Assembly: GCF_943590815.1 (NCBI RefSeq)
Contig: NZ_CALSBS010000002.1
Location: forward strand, 1-64,000
Length of the DNA: 64,000 nucleotides
Direction: 5' to 3'
From: Pseudocitrobacter vendiensis
GTDB lineage: Bacteria > Pseudomonadota > Gammaproteobacteria > Enterobacterales > Enterobacteriaceae
Shown in pieces: positions 56,042 to 64,000 of the stretch. Numbering within the stretch: position 1 is the first letter of the stretch; every line of letters begins with the position of its first letter. The position numbers were made by a program, and so were the translations under genes. The notes below the pieces were generated by a model. That model saw nothing but the letters and a program-made list of their open reading frames with translations, was not told the DNA's origin and made no database searches.

Positions 56042-56524
56042 TTATATCTTAAGCGCAGCAGCGATTGCATCCTCCATTTTTTCTGGCGTGGTGAAGGGCG
56101 CAAAACGCTTGATTGGCTTGCCATCGCGCCCTATCAGGAACTTCGTGAAGTTCCACTTGATTCGTCCGCCGAAAAAGCCGGGTAATTCAGCTCTCAGATA
56201 ACGGAATATCGGATGTGCAGTGCTGCCGTTGACGTCCACTTTCTCGAACATCGGGAAGCTTACGCCGTAATTAATGTGACAGGTCTGCGCGATATCATCG
56301 GCATTGCCGGGTTCCTGTTTGCCGAACTGGTTGCAGGGAAAACCCAGCACAACGAAACCCTGAGCGGCATACTTCTTATAAAGTGTTTCAAGGCCTGCAT
56401 ATTGTGGGGTAAAGCCACAATGGCTGGCGGTATTCACAACCAGTACCAGTTGACCGAGGTAGTCGGACATTGCAATGTTCTGCCCCTGCAGACTGGTGGC
56501 AGTGAGTTGGTGAAAGGCGGGCAT
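56042..56524 (-). CDS. Glutathione peroxidase family protein
   Basis: A 160-residue thiol peroxidase of the glutathione peroxidase family, reducing hydroperoxides in the cytoplasm. Catalytic Cys36 lies in NTASHCGFTPQY, the Gln in FPCNQFGKQEPG near 73 and the Trp-Asn pair in KWNFTKFLIGRDG near 126. It is shorter than, and only moderately similar to, E. coli BtuE (183), so it is a separate family member. GAGGA before the ATG at 56524 fixes the start. It is monocistronic. Confidence 0.92.
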   Translation of the reverse strand: MPAFHQLTATSLQGQNIAMSDYLGQLVLVVNTASHCGFTPQYAGLETLYKKYAAQGFVVLGFPCNQFGKQEPGNADDIAQTCHINYGVSFPMFEKVDVNGSTAHPIFRYLRAELPGFFGGRIKWNFTKFLIGRDGKPIKRFAPFTTPEKMEDAIAAALKI

Positions 56525-56740
56525 CTTGATATCCTCAGTGCTAAAGCGGTGTGACATAGACTTTGCTAATCAGTATGGCGCAAGTGTGCGTGAATCATTT
56601 TTACAGAGTCTACAAACATCGTCCACCGTTCACCCTTTCAGGGCTCGTGGTGACTTCATCCAGCCCAAACAGCCACAGGCATTCGCTCCCCATCTGAAAT
56701 TCCGCTATCATCTCCACTCACTTCCATGCCAGGCCGCGTC

Positions 56741-57439
56741 ATGTCTACCCTTATCGACACGTTTATTGCTCCTCCATGCCATGACGATGTAGAGATTCTC
56801 TATCAGGATGAACATCTGCTTCTGATCAACAAACCCTCCGGTCTGCTCAGTCTTTCAGGCAAAAACCCGCAAAATAAAGATTCGGTGCATTACCGTCTGG
56901 TGCAGCAGTTTCCGGGTTGTACGCTGGTCCATCGTCTCGATTTCGGCACTTCCGGATTAATGCTCGTGGCGCGCAATAAAGCTATCAATGCGGCGCTGTG
57001 TCAGCAGTTCAGCCAGCGTACAGTGAGCAAGGTTTACACGGCGCTGCTTTGCGGGCATTTGCAAGATGATGAAGGCGTGATTGATGCGGCTATTGCCAAA
57101 GATCCCGCGCTGTTTCCTCTGATGTCGATCAACGCCTGCGAGGGCAAGCCCGCACGTTCCCGATATCGGGTGCTTGAGCGTATTTATCACACGCCGGGAG
57201 AGGGCGCGGCGCTACCCGTGACCCGCGTCGAACTCACCCCGGAGACCGGGCGTACCCATCAGTTACGTATTCATTGCCAACATGTGGGGTATCCCATTTT
57301 AGGCTGCGATCTCTACGGTGGACGCCTGCTGCCGGGGACGGAAAAGGTATCCCGTTTAATGCTCCATGCGAGCGAATTGCACTTTATGCACCCGGTAAGC
57401 CAGAAGCCAATCCACGCCCGCAACCCCAGCGCGTTTTGA
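56741..57439 (+). CDS. RluA-family RNA pseudouridine synthase
   Basis: A 232-residue pseudouridine synthase without an S4 domain. The catalytic Asp lies in VHRLDFGTSGLML near residue 66, with NKPSGLLSL near 30 and the closing RTHQLRIHCQHVGYPILGCDLYGG. The compact size resembles RluA/TruC-type enzymes, but the target uridine (23S rRNA or tRNA) cannot be told. The ATG at 56741 is chosen; the in-frame ATG at 56726 is also possible. It is not obviously any E. coli RluA-F. Confidence 0.88.
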   Translation: MSTLIDTFIAPPCHDDVEILYQDEHLLLINKPSGLLSLSGKNPQNKDSVHYRLVQQFPGCTLVHRLDFGTSGLMLVARNKAINAALCQQFSQRTVSKVYTALLCGHLQDDEGVIDAAIAKDPALFPLMSINACEGKPARSRYRVLERIYHTPGEGAALPVTRVELTPETGRTHQLRIHCQHVGYPILGCDLYGGRLLPGTEKVSRLMLHASELHFMHPVSQKPIHARNPSAF

Positions 57440-57576
57440 GCCGGGTGGATGGGTTTATAAACTCAACATGGGTTTATTTTTATACAAGTGTTAAATTTTT
57501 ACATCGCTGTGCTGTGATGTGCCCATACATTCGCTATGGGCATGGTATTTCCCGCATCATAAACACGGGTAGGGAA

Positions 57577-57822
57577 TTACTCATTTCCCCATTGATTCAG
57601 GAACTCCGCAATCTCATCAATGCGCGCGCTTTTAATGCCCGCTTCATCGGCCATCTCTTTCTGCGCCTCCTCGCTGATCTCTTCGTTATTCATCAGGCGG
57701 GTTAGTAGCAGTTGAAAATAGTGCGCCAGCGGGGTGCGTTCAGACTCGGCAACCGGCTCTGCGCATTCCGTCGCGTATTCATCGGCAATATCGTAATACT
57801 TCAATGGGATATCGTTGTTCAT
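57577..57822 (-). CDS. ymjA: YmjA family conserved protein
   Basis: An 81-residue, acidic, helical cytoplasmic protein of unknown function. It matches E. coli YmjA in length and nearly throughout ([39 protein letters not shown], closing [11 protein letters not shown]). In E. coli ymjA lies next to puuP. Here it lies about 2.6 kb from puuP, with a LysR gene, a pirin gene and an unknown gene in between. The frame is open to 57984, but the ATG at 57822 is the family start. Confidence 0.92.
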   Translation of the reverse strand: MNNDIPLKYYDIADEYATECAEPVAESERTPLAHYFQLLLTRLMNNEEISEEAQKEMADEAGIKSARIDEIAEFLNQWGNE

Positions 57823-57868
57823 AAAAAGCCTCTGGTTAAGGTTACGCGGGTGTCTGGCCGGAATAGTA

Positions 57869-58762
57869 TCACTCAATTGATGTACACAACACTTCGCGCA
57901 GCCACGCCATAAACGTGGTGACGCGCACAGGGGTATAGTGGCGAGTAGGGCGGATGAGCGAAAGGGGGAGTGCAGACGGCGCATGATCCTGCATTACCGG
58001 CACCAGCGTGCCTGCATGCAGGGCATCTTCGACGATAAACCACGGTAGCATAGCAATTCCCATTCCCTGGATTGCCGCTTCCCGCAGCACGTCGCCGTTA
58101 TCGGTGATAAGCGGAGTATTCATTTCAGGCAGCTCTTTGCCTTCAGTAATCCCCCACTCATCTCGCGCGGAAAGCAACGAGTAGCGCAGACAGTTGTGCC
58201 CGGCAAGGTCAGCCGGTGATGCCGGGACGCCTTTTCGCGCAAGGTAAGCCGGCGAGGCGCAAAACAGCCGCGGAAGGTCTGCCAGGTGCGCGCAAACCAG
58301 CGACGAATCATTCAATGCACTGATGCGTAATGCCAAATCCAGGCCTTCTCCCACCAGATCCGACAGTCGGTCTTCCAGTTGTAACTGTACGGTAATTTGC
58401 GGATATTTCGCCATAAACACCGGCAGCAGCGGCGCCAGCTTTTTCACCCCGAAGGTTAACGGCGCCGATAGACGAATTACGCCGCTCAGCGTCTCCTGAA
58501 AGCAGTTAAGCCGCTCTTCCGCCTGTTCCAGCGATTCAAGGATCCCTTTCACATCCTTGTAAAACTGCTCCCCGGCGGTGGTGAGTTCCAGGTGTCGCGT
58601 GGTGCGGTTGAGCAGACGCACGCCCAGACTCTGTTCCAGCGAAGAGACGCGGCGGCTGATGGAGGCGCTGCTGGTTTCCAGTTGCACGGCGGCGTTATAA
58701 AAACTGCCTGTTTCGATCACGGCGACAAAACTGCGCAGGGCGATGAAATCGTATTCTTTCAT
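57869..58762 (-). CDS. LysR family regulator divergent from the pirin gene
   Basis: A 297-residue LysR regulator with [25 protein letters not shown] and an effector domain. It is divergent from the pirin-family gene at 58854 across 91 bases that contain the palindrome CCCCA-N7-TGGGG (58789-58805), so it most likely controls that gene and itself. Similar LysR-pirin pairs are common in proteobacteria. Confidence 0.88.
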   Translation of the reverse strand: MKEYDFIALRSFVAVIETGSFYNAAVQLETSSASISRRVSSLEQSLGVRLLNRTTRHLELTTAGEQFYKDVKGILESLEQAEERLNCFQETLSGVIRLSAPLTFGVKKLAPLLPVFMAKYPQITVQLQLEDRLSDLVGEGLDLALRISALNDSSLVCAHLADLPRLFCASPAYLARKGVPASPADLAGHNCLRYSLLSARDEWGITEGKELPEMNTPLITDNGDVLREAAIQGMGIAMLPWFIVEDALHAGTLVPVMQDHAPSALPLSLIRPTRHYTPVRVTTFMAWLREVLCTSIE

Positions 58763-58788
58763 TTTTCGTAACGGTGAATTGTGTGTAG

Positions 58789-58805
58789 CCCCATTTATCG
58801 TGGGG
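58789..58805. promoter_or_regulatory. Palindrome in the LysR-pirin divergent promoter
   Basis: CCCCA-TTTATCG-TGGGG lies 27-43 bases upstream of the LysR start and about 50-65 bases upstream of the pirin start. Position and symmetry suit a LysR operator, although the usual T-N11-A form is not exact. Confidence 0.4.
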
Positions 58806-58853
58806 GGAATGGTAATTACTCTGTCCGCATTATATGAACACCGGAGAGAAACA

Positions 58854-59594
58854 ATGACAACCCAATACCGCGTAAAAAAAGGCGAATCCCTGCATTATCT
58901 GCCAGCAAGTGATTATCACCCGGCCGATACGTACTTCCATTTTTCTTTTGCCAATTATTACGATCCTGACAACATGAATTATGGCGTATTGCGTGTGGTG
59001 AATGATGACAATGTGAAACCGCACAACGGTTTTGGTCGCCACCCGCATCAAAATATGGAAATTGTCAGCTATGTGATTGATGGTCAACTGACCCACTGGG
59101 ACAGCGCAACGCAAACGGAAGAGACGCTGGGGCGCGGGCATGTGCAGGCGATTACCGCCGGAAACGGCGTTTGGCACTCAGAGTTGAACAAGCATGACGA
59201 GTGGTGCCGCTTCCTGCAAATCTGGATCCTGCCGCCAAAACAGGGGCTGGAGGTGCGTTACAACCAGCGTAAATATCAGGCGGAAGAGCGTGAAAATAAG
59301 CTCCTGCATATTGTGGGTAGCCTGAAAAATGACGATGCGCCGCTGATGCTCAATCAGGATGTGAACATGTACGTCAGCGAACTGACCAACCCGACGGCGG
59401 AAGTTGAGTATCAACTGCAGGCCGGACGCCAGGCCTATATCAATAACTTTGAAGGTGAAGTGAACGTAAAAGGTATCGCGACATTAGGTCTTAAAGATAC
59501 GCTGGAAATTACCGGGCCGGCGACCCTGAAATTCAGTGCCGCTAAAGAACAGAGCCATTTTATTATTATCGAAATGCCTCAGTCTCACGCCTGA
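58854..59594 (+). CDS. Pirin family protein
   Basis: A 246-residue bicupin of the pirin family. The N-terminal cupin has the metal-binding residues in FGRHPHQNMEIVSYVIDG (near 61-78) and NGVWHSELN near 103. Bacterial pirins of this class (YhhW, YhaK) are cytoplasmic; some have quercetin 2,3-dioxygenase activity and others act as redox-responsive regulators. The ATG at 58854 follows GGAGAG and gives the expected length; the frame is open 37 codons earlier without similarity. Confidence 0.9.
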   Translation: MTTQYRVKKGESLHYLPASDYHPADTYFHFSFANYYDPDNMNYGVLRVVNDDNVKPHNGFGRHPHQNMEIVSYVIDGQLTHWDSATQTEETLGRGHVQAITAGNGVWHSELNKHDEWCRFLQIWILPPKQGLEVRYNQRKYQAEERENKLLHIVGSLKNDDAPLMLNQDVNMYVSELTNPTAEVEYQLQAGRQAYINNFEGEVNVKGIATLGLKDTLEITGPATLKFSAAKEQSHFIIIEMPQSHA

Positions 59595-59671
59595 TTTTTA
59601 ACGCATGACGCTGTCGATTTTTCCGGACACTTGCTAAAGTAACCTGCTGATCGCAAAGGAAGGAACGCGCT

Positions 59672-60310
59672 GTGGCCGGAAGAATCGATTACCAAATTGA
59701 AAAGTACAGCTTTACCGAAGCGGGCGAGTCGCCGAGGCTCGCTCAACAGTGGGCGGAAGTGATTGAAGAGTGCCGTCAGTCCGGCGCGGGCGCGCAGGAG
59801 CGTTTACGCATTGCGCTGCTGAACGTTGACTACGTCACCAGCTTCGAATTGCCCTTTCGTCTGCTGTTAATCCGCGCGCCACAGCTGATCGCCGCCGTGC
59901 GTGACGAACTTCAGCTTAGTCAAAAAAATGTCCTCTTTAACGGCAAACGTTTCGGCTGTGTTTACAGCCTGAAAGCCAACATCGACACCATTCCCGATGA
60001 ATACCAATACCGCTTATCCAACCGTATCCGGCGAATGGATGGCTCGCTATCAACCGCCTCGCCGTACCAGGACATTGCCAAACAGATTAAACAGCCGCGC
60101 GAGCGTTTAAAGCTGGCGCTGGAGAATGATTTGCAGGTTACCGCGCTGGATGGGCTTTTTTGGTTTGGTATTCAACGTATTGCGGCAGATGTGCAGAAGC
60201 TGCGGAAAACGGGGATGAAAATCAGCACCGCAGAGGTGGATGTGTTTGATAACCTGACCGGCACCACGCGGCGTGTGCCGTATTATCAGCAGGTTAAAAG
60301 CGGCGCGTAA
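59672..60310 (+). CDS. Hypothetical cytoplasmic protein
   Basis: A 212-residue soluble, basic protein that I do not recognise. It starts at GTG with an excellent AAGGAAGGA site. The C-terminal part (about 130-205) is helix-rich and could be a winged-helix-like fold (YQDIAKQIKQPRERLKLALE, then GIQRIAADVQKLRKTGM). There is no signal peptide or membrane segment. It follows the pirin gene by 77 bases and ends in a terminator whose loop contains the stop codon. Confidence 0.75.
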   Translation: MAGRIDYQIEKYSFTEAGESPRLAQQWAEVIEECRQSGAGAQERLRIALLNVDYVTSFELPFRLLLIRAPQLIAAVRDELQLSQKNVLFNGKRFGCVYSLKANIDTIPDEYQYRLSNRIRRMDGSLSTASPYQDIAKQIKQPRERLKLALENDLQVTALDGLFWFGIQRIAADVQKLRKTGMKISTAEVDVFDNLTGTTRRVPYYQQVKSGA

Positions 60311-60323
60311 TGCGCCGCTTTTT
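60300..60323 (+). terminator. Rho-independent terminator overlapping a stop codon
   Basis: GCGGCGC and GCGCCGC pair around GTAAT, followed by TTTTT. The TAA stop (60308-60310) of the upstream gene lies inside the loop. The reverse side has AAAA, so it may also serve the minus-strand puuP transcript. Confidence 0.85.
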
Positions 60324-60398
60324 GCCCGATGGCGCTACGCTTATCGGGCCTACAATTGGTGATGAGTCGTAGGTTGGATAAGCGCAGCGCCATCCAAC
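60324..60398. repeat. REP/BIME pair between the hypothetical gene and puuP
   Basis: Two palindromes lie 23 bases apart: GCCCGATGGCGC...TATCGGGC (60324-60349) and GTTGGATAAGCGC...GCCATCCAAC (60373-60398). This is the head-to-head REP pair pattern typical of 3' ends of converging enterobacterial genes. Confidence 0.8.
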
Positions 60399-60400
60399 AA

Positions 60401-61786
60401 TTACGTCTCGCTCACCGGCGTTCTGTCACCCTCATACAACGGCACTTTGCGATAACGACGTACCAGATACCACAGATACGCGCCACCCAGCGCTGCCCAT
60501 ACCAGCCCCAGCGTCAGCGAGGTCGATTCGAGGTTAACCCACAGCACGCCCACCGTCAGCGCGCCAACCAGCGGCATCAGTAAATAGTGGAAGTGTTCCT
60601 TCCAGCATTTATTCATTCCTTTGCGACGCCAGAAGTGGTTGAACACCGACAAATTGACGAAGGTAAACGCGACCAGCGCACCGAAGTTAATCAGTGCCGT
60701 GGCGGTGACTAAATCGAAGAACAGCGCCGACAACGCGACAATTCCGACCATAATGACATTCAGTGCCGGAGTCCGCCATTTCGGGTGCACATAGCCAAAC
60801 ACGCGTTCCGGAAACACATTGTCGCGCCCCATCACATACAGCAGACGCGACACGCTGGCATGTGACGCCAGGCCAGACGCTAACGTGTTCACAAACGTCG
60901 TGCAGAGGAAAATCGACTGGAACAACTTGCCGCCAACGTACAGTGCGATTTCCGGCAGTGCGGCGTCCGGATCTTTAAAGCGGCTGATATCCGGGAAGAA
61001 CAGCTGCATAAAGAACGACGCCGCGATAAAGATCACGCCGCCGTACACCGCCGTCAGGAAGATGGCTTTCGGGATAACACGCGCGGCATCCGGTGTCTCT
61101 TCCGAAAGCGTGGTCACCGCATCAAAACCGAGGAACGAGAAACAGACAATCGTCGCCCCGGTAATAATCGGGATCAGATGCGCGTTCTCGCTGATAAACG
61201 GCTGAAGCGACCAGACGGTGCCAACGCCTTCTCCTTTATGCAGCCCCTGAACCACCAGGAAGATAAACACCAACATGATGGATATCTGCACCAGCACAAA
61301 CAGGGTATTGAAGTTAGCCACCAGATTGACGCTCTTCAGGTTCGCGGCAGTTAAAATGGCGACGAAGGTTACCACCCACACCCACGGCGGCACGTCGGGG
61401 AAGAGGGCGGAGAGATAGATCTTCGCCAACAGCACGTTGATCATCGGCAAAAAGAGATAATCCAGCAGCGATGACCAGCCGACCATAAATCCGACGTGCG
61501 GGTTAATTGACTTTTGCGCGTAGGTATAGGCCGAGCCCGCCTCCGGGAACTGGCGAACCAGTTTGCCGTAGCTGACAGCGGTAAACAGCACGCCCGCCAG
61601 CGCCAGCAAATAGGATGCCGGAACGTGGCCGTCGCTGATGCCGGAAACGATGCCAAAGGTATCGAACACAGTCATCGGCGTGAGATAGGCGAGGCCCATC
61701 ATGACGACCTGCCACAGCTTCAGCGACTTACGCAGTTTGGTTTTGCCGGGTTGTGCGGCGATATCCAGTGAGGAATTAAAGGCCAT
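60401..61786 (-). CDS. puuP: Putrescine importer PuuP
   Basis: Proton-driven putrescine permease of the APC superfamily. From the ATG at 61786 the product is 461 residues, exactly the E. coli length, and most of the sequence is the same ([40 protein letters not shown]). Twelve helices are predicted. It imports the substrate of PuuA, encoded about 300 bases upstream on the same strand. The upstream 18-codon extension is not part of the gene. Confidence 0.97.
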   Translation of the reverse strand: MAFNSSLDIAAQPGKTKLRKSLKLWQVVMMGLAYLTPMTVFDTFGIVSGISDGHVPASYLLALAGVLFTAVSYGKLVRQFPEAGSAYTYAQKSINPHVGFMVGWSSLLDYLFLPMINVLLAKIYLSALFPDVPPWVWVVTFVAILTAANLKSVNLVANFNTLFVLVQISIMLVFIFLVVQGLHKGEGVGTVWSLQPFISENAHLIPIITGATIVCFSFLGFDAVTTLSEETPDAARVIPKAIFLTAVYGGVIFIAASFFMQLFFPDISRFKDPDAALPEIALYVGGKLFQSIFLCTTFVNTLASGLASHASVSRLLYVMGRDNVFPERVFGYVHPKWRTPALNVIMVGIVALSALFFDLVTATALINFGALVAFTFVNLSVFNHFWRRKGMNKCWKEHFHYLLMPLVGALTVGVLWVNLESTSLTLGLVWAALGGAYLWYLVRRYRKVPLYEGDRTPVSET

Positions 61787-62090
61787 GTTGCGAGCCTCCC
61801 CTGCGTAATCGGGTTTGCGGTCGCGTCGACCTGAAATCAAACCTGTTTAGCAGGGGAAGCAAGGGGAGCGGAGTACACTCGGTCGTGGGGAGGGCGCAAA
61901 CGCAGCCTCCCTCGCCATGCGGGTATTTCATCATCGGCATCATCTCATTTCCTCGTCACAGTCTGTATCGTTAACGGAAGCCCGTTGCCGCCTGCGTTCC
62001 ATAACGCGACATACGGGAAATGTCTGGATTACCAGCAAATGTCAGGCCAGGCTCCGCTCAGGCCGGTGATACATACCCCGCAAGGGGCCA
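61787..62090. other. Gap between puuA and puuP
   Basis: This 304-base stretch holds no gene. A small CCCC-GCAA-GGGG hairpin lies near 62076-62087, just past the puuA stop. The rest is unremarkable; no promoter can be placed with confidence. Confidence 0.4.
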
Positions 62091-63509
62091 CTACGCGTTT
62101 TTCAACATCCACTCAATTTCGGTTTCTGTGATAAGTCTTTCAAACTGCAGCAGTTCATCGTTTTTACAGGCGTGGTACACATGGCAGAAACGCTCGCCCA
62201 AATAGTGGCGCAGGTCGTCGTTTTGCATAAACTCCCACAGCGCATCGCTCTGGCGAATCGGGAAGGGTAATCCTTCCTGTTCCAGCCCGTTGCCTTCCAC
62301 TTCTTCCTGCAACGGCAACTCGTTATCAAGGCCGTGCAGAATACCGGCAAAAATCGCCGCCATTACCAGATACGGGTTGGCATCGGCTCCTGCCACGCGG
62401 TATTCCACGCGGTGGTTATGACGATCGCCGCATGGAATCCGCAGGGCGACGGTGCGGTTGTTATGGCCCCACGACGCCTGCGTCGGCACATACATCCCCG
62501 GCTGGAAGCGGCGATACGAGTTCACGTTCGGCGCCAGCAACGCCATTGATGACGGCATCAGGTCAATCATCCCGGCGAGCATCTTTTTCAGCAGCGGCGA
62601 ATCTTCGCCTTCTGCGTCAGAAAGCACGTTCTCACCCCGGTTATTTTGCATACTGATATGGATGTGCATCCCGCTGCCCGCGTGCTCTTCATACGGCTTC
62701 GCCATAAAAGTGGCGTGCATCTTATGCTTTTCCGCCATCAGACGCACCAGGCGTTTCAGGGCTAATGCGTCATCGCAGGCATCCAGCACGTTATCAGTGT
62801 GGTACAGGTTGATCTCAAACTGGCCCGGCGAGGCTTCGGCGACCGCGCCATCTGCCGGGATCAGCTGTAACTGTGCCAGTTCATCAATATCATTGAGCAC
62901 GTCGGCGAAATGGTTGAGGTTATCAACGGAGTAAACCTGGCTTTGCGTATTGCGGTCATCGGTGCCGGGAGCGCAGGGCGGTTGTAGGTAGCCTTCGGCG
63001 TCACGTTTGCGATCCAGTAAATAGAACTCCAGCTCTACCGCTACGACCGGGAACAAGCCGCGCTGGCGTAGCTGCTGCCACAGGCGGTTGAGAACGTTCC
63101 GCGGCTCAACGTCAAAGGGAGCGCCATCTTCATCGACCATGGTCAGGAGCATCTGACCGATATATTCCGGGTCGGCGGCGGAAGGGGTTAAGGAACCGAG
63201 TACCGGCACGCAGGTACGATCCGGTTCGCCCATATCCTGACCCAGGCCCGCTTCTTCTACGACGTTACCCAGAATATCCATCGCAAAGACGGAGGCCGGG
63301 AAGTAACACCCTTTCTCCAGCTTCTTCAGGCTGGAGACCGGGACGCGTTTTCCGCGGAAGCAGCCATTCAGGTCGGTAAGCAGTACATCAACATATTGCG
63401 TATTCGGGTAGCGCTCCAGGTAGCGTTTCACTTCCTGCGTAAAGGCGCTACCCCGCCTCTCTTCTGACTGCTGAACAAAGTTCTCTACTTCAACGATATT
63501 GGTTTCCAT
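62091..63509 (-). CDS. puuA: Gamma-glutamylputrescine synthetase PuuA
   Basis: Glutamine-synthetase-like ligase that attaches glutamate to putrescine with ATP, the first step of the Puu pathway. From the ATG at 63509 the product is 472 residues, the same as E. coli. The GS fold is evident: VELEFYLLD near residue 148, SPGQFEINL near 218, HMHIS in GSGMHIHISM, and NPYLVMAAIFAG in the C-terminal half. It is divergent from puuD across 212 bases with PuuR boxes. Confidence 0.97.
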   Translation of the reverse strand: METNIVEVENFVQQSEERRGSAFTQEVKRYLERYPNTQYVDVLLTDLNGCFRGKRVPVSSLKKLEKGCYFPASVFAMDILGNVVEEAGLGQDMGEPDRTCVPVLGSLTPSAADPEYIGQMLLTMVDEDGAPFDVEPRNVLNRLWQQLRQRGLFPVVAVELEFYLLDRKRDAEGYLQPPCAPGTDDRNTQSQVYSVDNLNHFADVLNDIDELAQLQLIPADGAVAEASPGQFEINLYHTDNVLDACDDALALKRLVRLMAEKHKMHATFMAKPYEEHAGSGMHIHISMQNNRGENVLSDAEGEDSPLLKKMLAGMIDLMPSSMALLAPNVNSYRRFQPGMYVPTQASWGHNNRTVALRIPCGDRHNHRVEYRVAGADANPYLVMAAIFAGILHGLDNELPLQEEVEGNGLEQEGLPFPIRQSDALWEFMQNDDLRHYLGERFCHVYHACKNDELLQFERLITETEIEWMLKNA

Positions 63510-63553
63510 GATTCTTCGCCTTTGGTTTTGTTTTCCGCTCGCTATGAAAGCGT

Positions 63554-63568
63554 AAAATATAATGACCA
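63554..63568. promoter_or_regulatory. PuuR box 1
   Basis: AAAATATAATGACCA differs from the E. coli PuuR consensus AAAATATAATGAACA at one position. It lies 45 bases upstream of puuA. Confidence 0.75.
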
Positions 63569-63648
63569 CTCTTCGAATTTGTATGCAAACTAAATGTTTG
63601 TCAAATGTTAAATTAAGTTTGCAAAACAGAAAATCCACTGCTAGATTG

Positions 63649-63663
63649 AAAAAATATTGAACA
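63649..63663. promoter_or_regulatory. PuuR box 2
   Basis: AAAAAATATTGAACA differs from the PuuR consensus at two positions. It lies midway in the puuA-puuD divergent region. Confidence 0.6.
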
Positions 63664-63721
63664 GAAAGGTCATTTTAACCGCAGTAATGGCGATAATTTA
63701 GTCCACTTTGTGAGATCGATC

Positions 63722-64000
63722 ATGGAAAATATAATGTACAAGCCGGTTATCGGTATCGTGATGTGCAGGAACAGGCTTAAGGGTCATGAGACCCAGACCC
63801 TGCAAGAAAAGTACCTGAATGCCATTATTCACGCGGGCGGTTTGCCGATTGCGCTGCCACATGCGCTGGCGGAGCCTGAGTTACTCGCAGAACTTCTGCC
63901 GAAACTCGATGGCATTTATCTGCCAGGAAGCCCCAGCAATGTGCAGCCGCACCTATATGGTGAAAACGGCGATGAGCCTGACGCCGATCCCGGGCGTGAT
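63722..64000 (+). CDS. puuD: Gamma-glutamyl-GABA hydrolase PuuD (N-terminal part)
   Basis: Class I glutamine amidotransferase-like hydrolase releasing GABA from gamma-glutamyl-GABA. The first 93 residues are visible and follow E. coli PuuD almost exactly (VMCRNRLKGHETQTLQEKYL, LPGSPSNVQPHLYGENGD). The frame is open to the window end; the active-site Cys lies beyond it. A PuuR box overlaps the first codons. Confidence 0.95.
   Translation, partial: MENIMYKPVIGIVMCRNRLKGHETQTLQEKYLNAIIHAGGLPIALPHALAEPELLAELLPKLDGIYLPGSPSNVQPHLYGENGDEPDADPGRD
63726..63740. promoter_or_regulatory. PuuR box 3, inside the start of puuD
   Basis: AAAATATAATGTACA differs from the PuuR consensus at one position. It covers codons 2-7 of puuD, so a bound repressor would sit downstream of the start codon. 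Confidence 0.7.

Overview
The window reads as chromosome of an enterobacterium (Enterobacteriaceae). Whole operons match Escherichia coli in gene order and protein length (gabP-gabT-gabD-lhgO-csiD with csiR, puuP/puuA/puuD, ymjA, yjhP-yjhX). They sit beside a complete glycerol-fermentation (dha) regulon of the type known from Citrobacter freundii and Klebsiella pneumoniae, which E. coli lacks. REP-type palindromes support the same placement. The genus cannot be fixed from sequence alone; a Citrobacter, Klebsiella, Kluyvera or Raoultella relative is plausible.

Layout. 0.4-16.6 kb: dha regulon. On the minus strand lie a PTS-dependent dihydroxyacetone (DHA) kinase (dhaK-dhaL-dhaM) and a second, ATP-dependent DHA kinase. 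Glycerol dehydrogenase (dhaD) and the activator dhaR are on the plus strand. The minus-strand group orfY-dhaT-dhaG-orfW diverges from plus-strand dhaB-dhaC-dhaE-dhaF. Together they give the oxidative branch (glycerol to DHA to DHA-phosphate) and the B12-dependent reductive branch (glycerol to 3-hydroxypropionaldehyde to 1,3-propanediol), with adenosylcobalamin supply and dehydratase repair. Three paired copies of a 15-bp palindrome, at 31-32 bp pitch, lie in both divergent control regions and look like DhaR operators.

17-22.5 kb: a large RTX-repeat animal-type haem peroxidase, then a two-gene operon encoding a DUF1852 protein and a core-MetE protein (mesX-mesD type folate-independent methionine synthase). 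23-34 kb: a DoxX membrane protein, a three-subunit membrane gluconate-type dehydrogenase (Tat-exported small subunit, GMC flavoprotein, tri-haem cytochrome c) and, directly downstream, a full cytochrome c maturation operon ccmABCDEFGH plus a short ccmI, then a LysR gene. 35-46 kb: an AI-2E family permease, then a more AT-rich accessory island bounded by LysR genes. It holds an MFS permease, an FAD/NAD(P)-binding protein whose N-terminus is out of frame at an A8 tract, a polytopic transporter, a tautomerase, a 2-oxoglutarate/Fe(II) dioxygenase of the free-amino-acid hydroxylase type, an ATP-grasp ligase and an AbrB-type membrane protein. This island looks like an uncharacterised small-molecule pathway and is the best candidate for an undescribed system.

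46-53.5 kb: csiR, gabP, gabT, gabD, lhgO, csiD (glutarate, L-2-hydroxyglutarate and GABA catabolism). 53.6-60.3 kb: yjhP-yjhX, a secreted lectin-like protein with a G9 tract, a glutathione peroxidase, an RluA-type pseudouridine synthase, ymjA, and a LysR/pirin/unknown trio. 60.4-64 kb: puuP, puuA and the start of puuD (putrescine to GABA), with three PuuR-box matches. Putrescine-derived GABA would feed gabT/gabD only a few kilobases away, so this stretch works as a linked polyamine/GABA/glutarate catabolic district.
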